A program made the translations under genes and the position numbers. Of a stretch of DNA of 64,000 nucleotides, positions 1-7,550 are shown piece by piece. Within the stretch, counting starts at the first letter, position 1; the number at the start of each line of letters is the position of its first letter. Location: NCBI RefSeq assembly GCF_003812745.1, contig NZ_CP033831.1:4650001-4714000 (forward strand), read 5' to 3'. This DNA comes from Serratia sp. FDAARGOS_506. Its GTDB lineage: Bacteria; Pseudomonadota; Gammaproteobacteria; Enterobacterales; Enterobacteriaceae. The notes beneath the pieces are model-generated. The model had not been told where the DNA came from. It did not search any database and saw only the letters and a program-made list of their open reading frames with translations.

Positions 1-38
1 AGGCAAATAGCGAAGGTGGCGGGGTTAAGCCGGAGCAT
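1..38 (-). CDS. 5' end of an unidentified gene (runs off the window)
   Basis: An ATG on the minus strand at 38-36 is preceded by an AAGGGA ribosome binding site and opens a frame of 12 residues beginning MLRLNPATFAIC before the window ends. The start resembles a hydrophobic signal peptide, but too little is visible to name it. It lies 74 bases downstream of the TetR gene on the same strand. By analogy with many TetR-linked loci it could be an efflux-pump component; that is only a guess. Confidence 0.4.
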   Translation of the reverse strand, partial: MLRLNPATFAIC

Positions 39-85
39 GGGTTCCCTTACTGAATTAACAGGACAGTAACCGCATTCTCAGACTA

Positions 86-109
86 GTGACCAATATTGTC
101 AATAGTCAC
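86..109. promoter_or_regulatory. Palindromic site between the TetR gene and the next gene
   Basis: The 74-base gap contains the perfect 8-base palindrome CAATATTG (91-98), and GTGAC (86-90) pairs with GTCAC (105-109). Dyads like this are typical TetR-family operators, so this may be where the neighbouring regulator controls the gene at the left edge. It has not been compared with known sites. Confidence 0.3.
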
Positions 110-112
110 AAA

Positions 113-727
113 TCAAGGCGACAGGCTTCTCAGTATCAGCGATGACAGGAGCGCGGCAGCTGAGGATGCCGTCTCCAGATTGCATTGCAGCTGTATCGGG
201 CTGATGTAAGGCCGCATGACCAGATATATTGCATCCGCGGTCTCATCCAGCGGCGTTTTTCGTTCAAATTCCCCCGTCTGCCGTCCTTCAAGGATAATGT
301 GCTCAACAAGTTGCCGCAGGCGCTCTTCATGCCGCACGGCGGAAGGCCACTTATCGCGCGCAGCCACCGCCGCAATGTCATACAGCTTGCGATCGTGAAA
401 GAACAGATCGCTGCCGGCCTCAGTGAGCGCCCTCAATAAGCGCCTCATTTTTTCGGCTGCCGTCGGCGCCTCTGCGATCGCTGCATTGACAATCTCCATG
501 ACTGTCGCCAGCCGGTTGGCGCAGATCACCTCGCCTATCGCCTGCTTGGAGTCAAAGAATTTATAGATATAGGCTTTGGAGAAGCCTATTGATTTAGCCA
601 GATCGGATACCGTGGTTTTTTCATAGCCAAAGTGCCCGAAATGCTCCGTGGCGGCGTCCACGATCTGATCGCGGACGCTATGGTCAGAGGGGCCCCGAGA
701 GGGATTCGCATTTGTGTATTCAGTCAT
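113..727 (-). CDS. TetR/AcrR-family transcriptional regulator
   Basis: A 204-residue protein of normal TetR length. Residues about 15-65 form the N-terminal DNA-binding domain, with the helix-turn-helix around residues 38-57 (TVSDLAKSIGFSKAYIYKFF). The remainder is the variable ligand-binding and dimerisation domain, from which no ligand can be read. The start has only a weak ribosome binding site (AAGCTTAAAA before the ATG) but fits the family's usual N-terminus. The gene points toward the truncated gene at the left edge, which it may regulate. It is transcribed away from the accessory lipase locus, so a link to that locus is unlikely. Confidence 0.9.
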   Translation of the reverse strand: MTEYTNANPSRGPSDHSVRDQIVDAATEHFGHFGYEKTTVSDLAKSIGFSKAYIYKFFDSKQAIGEVICANRLATVMEIVNAAIAEAPTAAEKMRRLLRALTEAGSDLFFHDRKLYDIAAVAARDKWPSAVRHEERLRQLVEHIILEGRQTGEFERKTPLDETADAIYLVMRPYISPIQLQCNLETASSAAALLSSLILRSLSP

Positions 728-794
728 TTTTTAAGCTTAGCTCAATGAACCCAGATCAACAACGAGTGACCATAATGGGATTTGGTTACAATGA

Positions 795-986
795 TGCATT
801 GCCTCAAGGAATATCAAGACATCTCCTGCGCCCGCCCGCCTTAGCGGTAAACGCCGGTTCACAGGGGATAGCGTCGTCAGGCCCGATTATAGCCGCGATG
901 GCAATAGCGATGAAACCGCTCTGAACCACCGGTGGGAGATTGAGGTATCGGTGGGCCGCAAAACGCTTGCCAGGCTGATGGACTGA
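795..986 (+). pseudogene. Possible 3' remnant of a lost gene
   Basis: In this frame about 63 codons are open up to TGA at 984-986, ending ...EIEVSVGRKTLARLMD. Codon use is GC-rich at third positions and composition is protein-like (RPDYSRDGNSDETALNHRW is one segment). There is no ATG or GTG that would give a plausible start, and a stop lies just upstream. I read it as a 5'-deleted gene remnant, of unknown family. It could be a chance open frame. Confidence 0.3.
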
Positions 987-1075
987 CGATCAGGCGTCTA
1001 AGATAAGACGGGTGCTGCCTTGCCGCCGCAGCAGCCTTTGGAAAACAAGAACTTTCCGGTTAACATTTGGCCGGC

Positions 1076-1103
1076 TTTACAAATTGGCCTAAGCCGTTAT
1101 CAT
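1076..1103 (+). promoter_or_regulatory. Candidate sigma-70 promoter for the effector operon
   Basis: TTTACA (1076-1081) and TATCAT (1098-1103) are separated by 16 bases and lie about 140 bases before the chosen effector start at 1245. Both hexamers are close to consensus. No other promoter-like pair was noticed in the gap. Confidence 0.4.
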
Positions 1104-1156
1104 CCCTTATCTGGTGTCCTATGCGCCGTTAGCTATCGCTGACTGCCGTTCGATAA

Positions 1157-1279
1157 CATGCCCCTCGGGGCTCCATCGAGTGCAAGGAGTGCGAGCGCCC
1201 GCCTGAACAGGCCAAGGTGCAGCAAGCAAAGGAAGAGACACACTATGTTTTCCAGTTTGAAACTGCTGTATATCGCCGA
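1157..1279 (+). pseudogene. Possible gene fragment overlapping the effector start
   Basis: This frame is open from 1157 to TGA at 1277-1279 and overlaps the effector start by 35 bases. It contains two close cysteine pairs (ECKECE) followed by a charged segment ending in HYVFQFETAVYRR. Codon third positions are GC-rich in its first half, unlike the alternative N-terminal extension of the effector in another frame. It has no start codon of its own (TAA at 1154-1156). It may be the tail of a deleted upstream gene whose stop overlapped the effector start. Confidence 0.3.
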
Positions 1280-2747
1280 TGATATTATTTCACCTGATGA
1301 ATTCCCCCGTATAGTCAGCCCTTCCCGCGCCTGTCACGGCCTTTCATACATGCCGGACAATGACATTCTGTCGCTTTTTTCTGGTTTTCGCGGTGGTGAA
1401 CGGATCCGCCGTGAAGTCGGCGTTACGCAAAACGGAATAAGCTCTAACCTGCGCGCAAGAGTGCAGAGCGACCTAATGAGCGGCGTTGTCGTAGCGGTCG
1501 AAACCCGGCCCGGCGTGTTGGCGACGATGGGGCCATTTTACGCCGACATCGACGGCTACCTGATACCGCAGGGGAGACAAGAGCCCAACTACCCGGTGGA
1601 CAGGATAGTGAAGCGGTACGAAGAGGCCGTGAAGTCTTACGGCGGCCGCCGGGCGCGCCCGTCCGTCTTCCCCGCACAAGTCACGCGGGCCAAACCGGCC
1701 CTTGGCCCGGATATCCCGGCGCAAGGTGCAAGAGCCTCACAGTCGGTCGTGTTTGGCCCCTTGACCAAGGCGCAACGCTGGCAGGAGCGAAAATACCTCA
1801 TTGGCCGCGGGCAACGGAGTATCTACCCGGACGCCCGAATCGCCTCGGAACGCCTGGCGGCAAACAATGTCGCCGTCGAGAAGGCAAAACTGGCGGAGAA
1901 TATCTACAAGAGCACGAATCCGCTAAAGGAGACTCCCGGCGTTCCCGAGGGTTGGAAAGATATCAGTAACGATAATGCGGCCCTGAGTAAAATTGGGCTA
2001 AACAGAAATATGCTCTTCGACAGAGATGAATCTCCGGATTTTTTGGCAAGGGTATATCAACCTGATAGCACTGTTTTTGGTAAAGAGATGAACCCAACGG
2101 TCGTGTTCAGAGGATCAAGAGCGCCAGAATTCCCGGAGGGAATCGGCAGCGCCGCCAAAAAGGCCCTTAGGGGCGACTTCTCAGGTGTTAAAAATGTGAA
2201 TGACTGGATAAATAATGGTGCTCAGGGGATGGGGGCGAACTCAGATTATTATAAGCAGGCGGTTAAAATAGGATTACAAGTAAAGAACTCCTCCGGCGTC
2301 GATATTTCTGGTCATTCATTGGGCGGGGGAATGGCCTCAGCTGCATCAATGTCCAGTGGAAAACCCGCCTGGACGTTCAATGCAGCCGGACTCCATCATG
2401 GAACTGTAGGAAGATACGGAGCTGAGATGATTGGTTCAGCCAAGAACATACAGGCCTATCGAGTTGAGGGAGAACTATTAACCACGTTACAGGAGGTTAA
2501 TAACGAAAGTGACTATGAGCTTATAAAAAATTCCCTGCCCGATTCTTTGCAAAAACCCTGGGGCGTAGCATTGCCTTTCACCTTGAAAGAGTGGTCGTCA
2601 CTGGCGATGCCTGATGCCGCTGGCATACCGCACACGCTTGCCGGTGGGACAGGAACCCTGCTCGATAAACACGGTATAGACCAGACAATAAAGTTGATTG
2701 AAGATCAGAAAGACGAGGATGTCGCCACTATCAGGGGGAGAATATGA
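1245..2747 (+). CDS. Class 3 lipase, probable type VI secretion antibacterial effector
   Basis: A 500-residue protein. The C-terminal half is an alpha/beta-hydrolase of the class 3 lipase type: the nucleophile elbow GHSLGGG has Ser358 as nucleophile, and a later His near residue 465 (IPHTL) may complete the triad. There is no signal peptide, as expected for a type VI cargo. The N-terminal ~200 residues have no recognisable domain and may be the loading region. I chose ATG 1245 because GGAAGAG lies 8 bases upstream; the frame also opens at 1158, but that extension is basic and low-complexity. The stop overlaps the next start as ATGA, and two ankyrin lipoproteins follow. A lipase paired with an ankyrin lipoprotein immunity protein is known for Enterobacter type VI lipases (Tle/Tli). 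No other secretion gene is in the window, so the effector assignment is inference. Confidence 0.75.
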   Translation: MFSSLKLLYIADDIISPDEFPRIVSPSRACHGLSYMPDNDILSLFSGFRGGERIRREVGVTQNGISSNLRARVQSDLMSGVVVAVETRPGVLATMGPFYADIDGYLIPQGRQEPNYPVDRIVKRYEEAVKSYGGRRARPSVFPAQVTRAKPALGPDIPAQGARASQSVVFGPLTKAQRWQERKYLIGRGQRSIYPDARIASERLAANNVAVEKAKLAENIYKSTNPLKETPGVPEGWKDISNDNAALSKIGLNRNMLFDRDESPDFLARVYQPDSTVFGKEMNPTVVFRGSRAPEFPEGIGSAAKKALRGDFSGVKNVNDWINNGAQGMGANSDYYKQAVKIGLQVKNSSGVDISGHSLGGGMASAASMSSGKPAWTFNAAGLHHGTVGRYGAEMIGSAKNIQAYRVEGELLTTLQEVNNESDYELIKNSLPDSLQKPWGVALPFTLKEWSSLAMPDAAGIPHTLAGGTGTLLDKHGIDQTIKLIEDQKDEDVATIRGRI

Positions 2748-3264
2748 GTAAATTGATAATGGCAATAGCGCTACTGTTTACTGTTCTCATGATGCAAGGA
2801 TGCAAAAAAAACATGGAATATGAACCACAGGATTTTTTTGAAGGCCGTCAACTGGAAGTCGCGCAGCTGATTTATGATGGCGACGAAGTGAAACTGAATG
2901 AGAAGCTTCCTTCAATAAGCAAGGAAGAACTGAATCGACCGGTGAAAGCAGACATGACCCTGCTGTTTTGGTCGGTGTTGAACTCAATCTATGATAAAAA
3001 CACGCCGGAAAGGCTGAAAATAATAACCGACCTGGTTAAAGCTGGCGCAGACCCGTTGCAGCCCAGACCAGAGGGAGGAAGCAGCCCTGCGGAATTTGTC
3101 ATGAAAGCCGACAAGGGGATTTGGGCCAAAGCCATGCTCAACGGTGGTTTACCGCCAAACGCAAAAGATAAGGTATTCAATGAACCCATTGTATTCCAAA
3201 CAATCAAAGCCAAAAACACTGAAACGTTAAAGGTGATGCTGGATTATGGCGCGGATATAAATAT
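2675..3264 (+). repeat. Tandem duplication, copy A
   Basis: This stretch is colinear with 3581-4170 at a constant offset of 906 bases, with no indel noticed. It starts inside the last ~24 codons of the effector gene and ends about two-thirds into the first immunity gene. Differences are scattered point changes, so the duplication is not brand new but is well preserved. Confidence 0.85.
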
Positions 3265-3502
3265 CAGAGACTCCTTGCAACAAACCTTATTAATGGATGC
3301 TTTTTTTAGCTCAGCCTTTGAGCACATGGCCCTACTGCTCAATCGGGGTGCGGATCCTAACCCGGTAAATATAAACAATCTTTCGCTGTTAACAGCAGTA
3401 AACCGGCAAATAAAAGACAGCCAAGATGGCTCAGAATACAATGTACAGTGTAAGAAAATACTCGAACTCATGCTTTTGAAAGGAGCAAAGGAAACGCCGT
3501 AA
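2744..3502 (+). CDS. Ankyrin-repeat lipoprotein, probable lipase immunity protein (copy 1)
   Basis: A 252-residue protein starting with a lipoprotein signal: a hydrophobic stretch ends in the lipobox MQGC, with Cys20 as the lipidated residue. The mature part contains ankyrin-like repeats, for example LKVMLDYGADINIRD and MALLLNRGADPN. A lipid-anchored periplasmic protein is well placed to neutralise a lipase injected into the periplasm. The start overlaps the effector stop (ATGA), implying coupled translation. The second copy is nearly identical up to about residue 150-170 and diverges after that. Confidence 0.8.
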   Translation: MSKLIMAIALLFTVLMMQGCKKNMEYEPQDFFEGRQLEVAQLIYDGDEVKLNEKLPSISKEELNRPVKADMTLLFWSVLNSIYDKNTPERLKIITDLVKAGADPLQPRPEGGSSPAEFVMKADKGIWAKAMLNGGLPPNAKDKVFNEPIVFQTIKAKNTETLKVMLDYGADINIRDSLQQTLLMDAFFSSAFEHMALLLNRGADPNPVNINNLSLLTAVNRQIKDSQDGSEYNVQCKKILELMLLKGAKETP

Positions 3503-3516
3503 TTTCATCAACGCAG

Positions 3517-3555
3517 ATCTGACAGCTGCCGGTTATTATACTGGGGCTGTCAGAT
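3517..3555. terminator. Inverted repeat after the first immunity gene
   Basis: ATCTGACAGC (3517-3526) pairs perfectly with GCTGTCAGAT (3546-3555) across a 19-base loop. It lies just after the first immunity gene and before the effector remnant. There is no clear T tract, so it may be a weak terminator or a scar of the duplication junction. Confidence 0.4.
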
Positions 3556-3569
3556 TGCATCTGGTTTTC

Positions 3570-3653
3570 GATACACACGCTATAGACCACGCAATAAAAC
3601 GTATTGAAGACCAGAAAGACGAGGATGTCACCATTCTCAGGGGAAGAATATGA
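3570..3653 (+). pseudogene. Orphan C-terminal remnant of a second lipase effector
   Basis: The 27 codons before the TGA at 3651-3653 encode DTHAIDHAIKRIEDQKDEDV followed by TILRGRI. This is clearly the counterpart of the last residues of the intact effector, which end KLIEDQKDEDVATIRGRI. The frame ends in the same ATGA overlap with the next immunity gene. So the duplication unit began inside an effector gene, and only its tail survives. Changes relative to the intact effector suggest that it came from a variant rather than a fresh copy. Confidence 0.8.
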
Positions 3654-4170
3654 GTAAATTGATAATGGCAATAGCACTACTGTTTGCTGTTCTCATGGTG
3701 CAAGGATGCAACAAAAGCATGGAATATGAGCCACAGGATTTTTTTGAAGGCCGGCAGTTGGACATCGCACAGCTGATTTATGATGGCGATAAAGTGAAAC
3801 TGAAAGAGAAGCTTCCCTCTATAAGCAAGGAAGAACTGAATCGACCGGTGAAAGCAGACATGACCCTGCTGTTTTGGTCGGTGCTGAACGCAATCTATGA
3901 TAAAAATACGCCGGAAAGGCTGAAAATAATAACCGACCTGGTTAAAGCGGGCGCAGACCCGTTGCAGCCCCGACCGGAAGGGGGAAGCAGCCCGGCGGAA
4001 TTTGTCATGAAAGCCGATAAGGGAATTTGGATCAAGGCCATGCTCGACGGCGGTTTATCACCAAACGCAAAAGATAAGGTATTCAATCAACCCATTATAT
4101 TCGAAGCTTTAGAAGCGAAAAACCCTGAAACGTTAAAGGTGATGCTGGATTATGGTGCGGATATAAATAC
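3581..4170 (+). repeat. Tandem duplication, copy B
   Basis: Second copy of the unit at 2675-3264. It contains the effector-tail remnant and roughly the first two-thirds of the second immunity gene. Beyond about 4170 the similarity to copy A falls off sharply. Confidence 0.85.
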
Positions 4171-4423
4171 AATGGATTCATTGGGGAATACCATATTAAT
4201 AAGCTCTCTGGATTCTCGTTCGTTTGATCATACTATACTTCTGTTGGAGAGAGGTGCAGATAATAAAATCAAGGGTAAGTTTGGTTGGACTATGGGCAAT
4301 CAGCTCCAACGCTTTATAGATAGAGGGGTAGGCGATGCCGAGGATAAAGAGAAAATTAACAAGATAAAAGAGTTATTAATTAAAAACGGTGGAGACTGGC
4401 CTCCTCTACCTGTAGAGAATTGA
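3650..4423 (+). CDS. Ankyrin-repeat lipoprotein, probable lipase immunity protein (copy 2)
   Basis: A 257-residue paralogue of the preceding lipoprotein. The lipobox is VQGC with Cys20 as the lipid anchor. Ankyrin-like repeats are visible, for example LKVMLDYGADINTMD and TILLLERGADNKI. Residues 1 to about 165 are almost the same as in copy 1, but the C-terminal ~90 residues are unrelated in detail and end in a lysine-rich helix and a proline-containing tail. This pattern fits immunity variants that protect against different versions of the same effector. Its start overlaps the orphan effector tail at ATGA, just as copy 1 overlaps the intact effector. Confidence 0.8.
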   Translation: MSKLIMAIALLFAVLMVQGCNKSMEYEPQDFFEGRQLDIAQLIYDGDKVKLKEKLPSISKEELNRPVKADMTLLFWSVLNAIYDKNTPERLKIITDLVKAGADPLQPRPEGGSSPAEFVMKADKGIWIKAMLDGGLSPNAKDKVFNQPIIFEALEAKNPETLKVMLDYGADINTMDSLGNTILISSLDSRSFDHTILLLERGADNKIKGKFGWTMGNQLQRFIDRGVGDAEDKEKINKIKELLIKNGGDWPPLPVEN

Positions 4424-4512
4424 GACTCCCTTAAGGTCAGCGTCGAAGACATGGAATATGCCGCTCAGAGGCAGAATGGCAACCGCCATCCGCCCCTGCT
4501 CGTTCCGTGGAA

Positions 4513-5820
4513 TTAACGCAATTCCTGCGCTATCGCGCTGAACATCAGCGATGCCTCCAGCGGTTGGGCGCTGAAGGACGGCTCCGCCTGCGGCCAGGTG
4601 GACCACTGGACGATCACCAGATTCTCAGCCTGATTGACCATAATCATCTGGCCGAAGATCCCCAGCGCCCACAGGGAATGCTTGAGGGAGGCCTGCGGAG
4701 CGGGTTCGACGTTGGTCGCATTCACCGGCACTTCGTTGTTCCACCACTGGAAGCCGTAGATGCCGTTGGGATGCGCCGCCGACACCGAGCCTGCCGCCCG
4801 CGTCCAGTTGGACGACTGGGCTACCCAATCTTCCGGTAGGATCTGTTTGCCGTTCGGCAACTTTCCGTTATGCAGAATGAATTCGCCGAAACGCCCCCAG
4901 TCTTCCAGCGTGGCGTTGAAGCCGTGCGCGCCCACGTCGTGCTGGCCTTTGGCGTAGGCATGCCACACGCCGTCGCTCGCCATGCCGTAGGGCTGCCAGA
5001 TGCTTTGCTGCAGATAGGCCGCCAGCGGCATGCCGGTGGCGCGCTCCAGCACGTCGCCCAGCAGCCACGCGCCACCGGAGGAGTAAGACCAGTTCTGCCC
5101 TGCCGGGTGCGCGCGGTGCAAACCGGCTACCAGCTTGCGCACGCAGGCGTAGGTACCGGGCTTGGCTTCACACTCGGTCAGCTGCGCGAAGTCCGATTTC
5201 GGGTTGGTGTAATCCTCATTCCACGCCACGCCGGAGGTGTGAGTGATCAGCTGCCTGAGGGTCACACCGTCCCACGCGGTGCCTTTCAGATCGGGTTCGT
5301 ATTGCGTGATGAGATCGTCAAGCGAGCGGATCTTGCCCTGTTTAATCGCCACGCCCACCAGCGTGGCGACCACGGATTTTCCCACGGAGCGCGACGTCCA
5401 CAGGGTAGCGTCGGTATTGCCCTGCCCCAGATATTTCCAGGCGATTTTACCGTCTTTCAATACCAGCATGCCGCTGACGTTCTGGCGCTGTAGGTAATCC
5501 TGCAGGTGGTAGGTTTTGCCATTCACCCGATAGGTGGCGTCCGTTAACGGTTTAGCGGCAGTAAGCAGCGGCGCGGCGTTGCCGTGGTGAAACACATCCC
5601 CGGCATAGTTGCGGTAGTCGTTACGAAAACCGATCACCCGGTCGCTCTGGCTCCAGGTGAGCATCTTGTGCGTGTCCGGCAATTGCGTATCGAAAGGCGC
5701 GGGACAGGCGCTGAGTTCGGTGCCCGCACAGGCGGCCAGCGCGGCGGGCGCCAACAGGCCGCTGCAGAGACTGATGACAACGCCCGCCAGCAGGCTGCGG
5801 TTAAACACTTTGCTTTTCAT
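4513..5820 (-). CDS. Exported serine hydrolase of the beta-lactamase / 6-aminohexanoate-dimer hydrolase type
   Basis: A 435-residue protein with a Sec signal peptide (positively charged start, hydrophobic residues 9-27, likely cleavage after ALA near residue 29). The penicillin-recognising fold is shown by the SxxK motif SVGK (nucleophile Ser145, Lys148) and the YxS motif YSS at 246-248. The sequence around these sites (HTSGV, YSSGGAWLLG) resembles NylB-type hydrolases and esterases more than true class C beta-lactamases. The substrate cannot be read. It is divergent from a LysR regulator only ~107 bases away, which suggests control by that protein, formally like ampC-ampR. Confidence 0.8.
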   Translation of the reverse strand: MKSKVFNRSLLAGVVISLCSGLLAPAALAACAGTELSACPAPFDTQLPDTHKMLTWSQSDRVIGFRNDYRNYAGDVFHHGNAAPLLTAAKPLTDATYRVNGKTYHLQDYLQRQNVSGMLVLKDGKIAWKYLGQGNTDATLWTSRSVGKSVVATLVGVAIKQGKIRSLDDLITQYEPDLKGTAWDGVTLRQLITHTSGVAWNEDYTNPKSDFAQLTECEAKPGTYACVRKLVAGLHRAHPAGQNWSYSSGGAWLLGDVLERATGMPLAAYLQQSIWQPYGMASDGVWHAYAKGQHDVGAHGFNATLEDWGRFGEFILHNGKLPNGKQILPEDWVAQSSNWTRAAGSVSAAHPNGIYGFQWWNNEVPVNATNVEPAPQASLKHSLWALGIFGQMIMVNQAENLVIVQWSTWPQAEPSFSAQPLEASLMFSAIAQELR

Positions 5821-5848
5821 ATTTTTTCTCGCTTAGCTCAGGAAGGCG

Positions 5849-5876
5849 TTCAGCTTAAAAAAACGCGGCCTATAAT
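5849..5876 (+). promoter_or_regulatory. Candidate promoter of the LysR gene
   Basis: A perfect -10 hexamer TATAAT (5871-5876) lies 16 bases after a weak -35 TTCAGC (5849-5854). Transcription would start near 5883. That leaves almost no leader for the ATG at 5889 and favours the GTG start at 5928. Confidence 0.45.
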
Positions 5877-5927
5877 AAAAAACGCCTGATGGGGGAAAAT
5901 CCCCCGCAAAATCGACGGGGGAACCGC

Positions 5928-6821
5928 GTGCCGAGCCTGATTTATTCCTTTGCCCAACTGGAAGCCTTCACCGCCGTGGCCGAGCACGGCAGCCTGGCGA
6001 AAGCCGCGCTCAAGCTGGGCAAAGACCGCACGACGCTACGCGATTTGATTGATTTTCTCGAGGATGGCTTAGGCTATGCGCTGTTCCTGCGCGAGGGACG
6101 CAGCCTGCACCTGACGCCGGAAGGCGAACAGCTGCAGCGCCAGGCGCACCTGCTGATGCGCCAGGTGAAAGCGTTTGAGGCGTTTGCTAAAGACGTGCCG
6201 AAGAGCGCGGCGCAGGAAATCTCGCTGGTCTACGATCCTTTCACGCCACGCGCATTGCTGCAGGCGCTGATTGCCGCCATGGCCCAGCGCAACACGCGCC
6301 TGAGCCTGATTAACGCCTCGCGCGACGAAGCGGAAAGCCTGCTGGCAAGCGGCCAGGCCGATCTGGGCATCTGCCAGGCGCGCAACCGCAGCGTGGGCGA
6401 CACCATGGAGTGGCGCGCCTTAGGGGCGATAGAGATGGATTTTTACGCCGCCAAAACGCTTTTCCCCGGCGCGGAACAGCCGCTTTCGCTGCTGGAGCTC
6501 TCACTCACGCCGCAGGTAATCATGCACCCGGACTCTGACGAACCGGTGGCGCGCCGCCTGCAAATTTCAGGGCACACTATCTTCACCAACGAGCTGGAGA
6601 TGCTGCGCGCCCTGCTCGAACAGGGCTGCGGCTGGGGATTCCTGCCGACACATATGCATGCCGAACGGTGGAAAAACGTCAACACGCTGCGCACCGAAGT
6701 GGGCAGCCAGGGGATCAGCCAAACCATGGTGACCATCTGGAAACCGGGCAATGACCGGCGTGCGCTGATTGATGAGACGTTGGGGTTGTTGCCGGGGTTG
6801 TGGATGGGGGTTGGTGGGTGA
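5928..6821 (+). CDS. LysR-family transcriptional regulator
   Basis: About 297 residues. The N-terminal winged helix-turn-helix is clear (FTAVAEHGSLAKAALKLGKD), followed by the LysR substrate-binding domain with the late motif LLEQGCGWGFLPTHM. I prefer GTG 5928 because GGGGGA lies 7 bases upstream and the -10 box at 5871 leaves little room for the in-frame ATG at 5889. The 5889 start would add 13 residues. The gene is divergent from the serine hydrolase, its likely target. The inducer is unknown. Confidence 0.85.
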   Translation: MPSLIYSFAQLEAFTAVAEHGSLAKAALKLGKDRTTLRDLIDFLEDGLGYALFLREGRSLHLTPEGEQLQRQAHLLMRQVKAFEAFAKDVPKSAAQEISLVYDPFTPRALLQALIAAMAQRNTRLSLINASRDEAESLLASGQADLGICQARNRSVGDTMEWRALGAIEMDFYAAKTLFPGAEQPLSLLELSLTPQVIMHPDSDEPVARRLQISGHTIFTNELEMLRALLEQGCGWGFLPTHMHAERWKNVNTLRTEVGSQGISQTMVTIWKPGNDRRALIDETLGLLPGLWMGVGG

Positions 6822-7148
6822 AACGTCGCTGTAGATTAGCGGTGTTGTTACTGGTAGTGGATCGCAGCGTTCATCGTCCGCGTTGCTTATTCGATCGTTC
6901 TTTGGCGGGGATTGCTGTTTTCTACTAATGGAGCCCCTCTCCACCTTCGCCCCACCGCTGCTGGCGCTGGCTTATTGCTTTGAATGGTGGCATTTGAGGG
7001 GCGGCTTTGAGCGAGGAGCAGACGTTCGTACTTGAGTCGCCATAGATCCTGCTCACAATGTCGTGTATCAATCAACTAGGAACAGGTCAAACTATATCAA
7101 AACTGTCAGTGATACAGTGGCATGCGAATATTTCAGAGGCTTATCAGT
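6822..7148. other. 327-base non-coding stretch with one copy of a 95-base repeat
   Basis: No gene is visible. The right part carries one member of an imperfect repeat (6996-7090). This is the left border of an AT-richer segment that extends to about 11.3 kb. Confidence 0.5.
6996..7090 (+). repeat. 95-base imperfect direct repeat, copy 1
   Basis: From GAGGGGCGGCTTTGAGCGAG to AGGAACAGGTCAA this stretch matches 7456-7550 without length change, with scattered substitutions. It contains the phrase GACGTTCGTACTTGAGTCGC. The pair brackets the small gene at 7149-7370. Confidence 0.75.
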
Positions 7149-7370
7149 ATGAAGATTGTTTTTATCCCTGCGTTGATCATAGTCCTGATTGATAAAGAAC
7201 AGGACATGGGACGGGAATTGACCCGCGATGAGGTTGAGTCCATCCGCGATGACGCTACAGCCATCCGCCTGCCGGCCGAAGCAGCCGAGGATATAATCAG
7301 AGAGCGTGGCTACCGCGATATTGATCCTGAGAATGTCTGGCGCGAGTGGCAGGCGTATAAAGCTGACTGA
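7149..7370 (+). CDS. Small protein of unknown function
   Basis: A 73-residue protein. The first ~13 residues are hydrophobic (KIVFIPALIIVLI). The rest is acidic and helical, with the segment DEVESIRDDATAIRLPAEAA and a C-terminus rich in Trp and Tyr (VWREWQAYKAD). I chose ATG 7149, with AGAGG upstream; the frame also opens at 7122. I do not recognise the family. Reading-frame quality (many GAT/GAG codons, no stops) supports a real gene. It sits between two copies of a 95-base repeat at the edge of the accessory segment. Confidence 0.55.
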   Translation: MKIVFIPALIIVLIDKEQDMGRELTRDEVESIRDDATAIRLPAEAAEDIIRERGYRDIDPENVWREWQAYKAD

Positions 7371-7455
7371 ATGTCGATGGGAACACGCTGCTTTAGTGGC
7401 ACATGAAAATTGTGCACTTACACGGATGCGTTTACTCCGCGCCTGGCGTGGAGCT

Positions 7456-7550
7456 GAGGGGCAACTTTGAACGAGGAGCGGACGTTCGTAATTGAATCGC
7501 CATAAATGTTGCTAGCAAAGCCGTGTGCCAATCAACTGGGAGCGGGTCAA
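7456..7550 (+). repeat. 95-base imperfect direct repeat, copy 2
   Basis: Counterpart of 6996-7090, from GAGGGGCAACTTTGAACGAG to TGGGAGCGGGTCAA. It lies about 110 bases before the nuclease gene at 7664. The two copies are 460 bases apart. Confidence 0.75.

Larger units (their letters stand above)
728..1244. other. 517-base stretch between TetR gene and effector gene
   Basis: No intact gene is visible. It holds a promoter-like sequence (1076-1103) and two open stretches with coding-like codon use but no usable start (795-986 and 1157-1279), described separately. They suggest that this gap is decayed coding sequence rather than an ordinary regulatory spacer. Confidence 0.5.

Noticed and set aside
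712-924. A 70-residue plus-strand frame before the effector
   Set aside because: No ribosome binding site and unconvincing composition; a different frame (795-986) in the same stretch looks more like true coding sequence.
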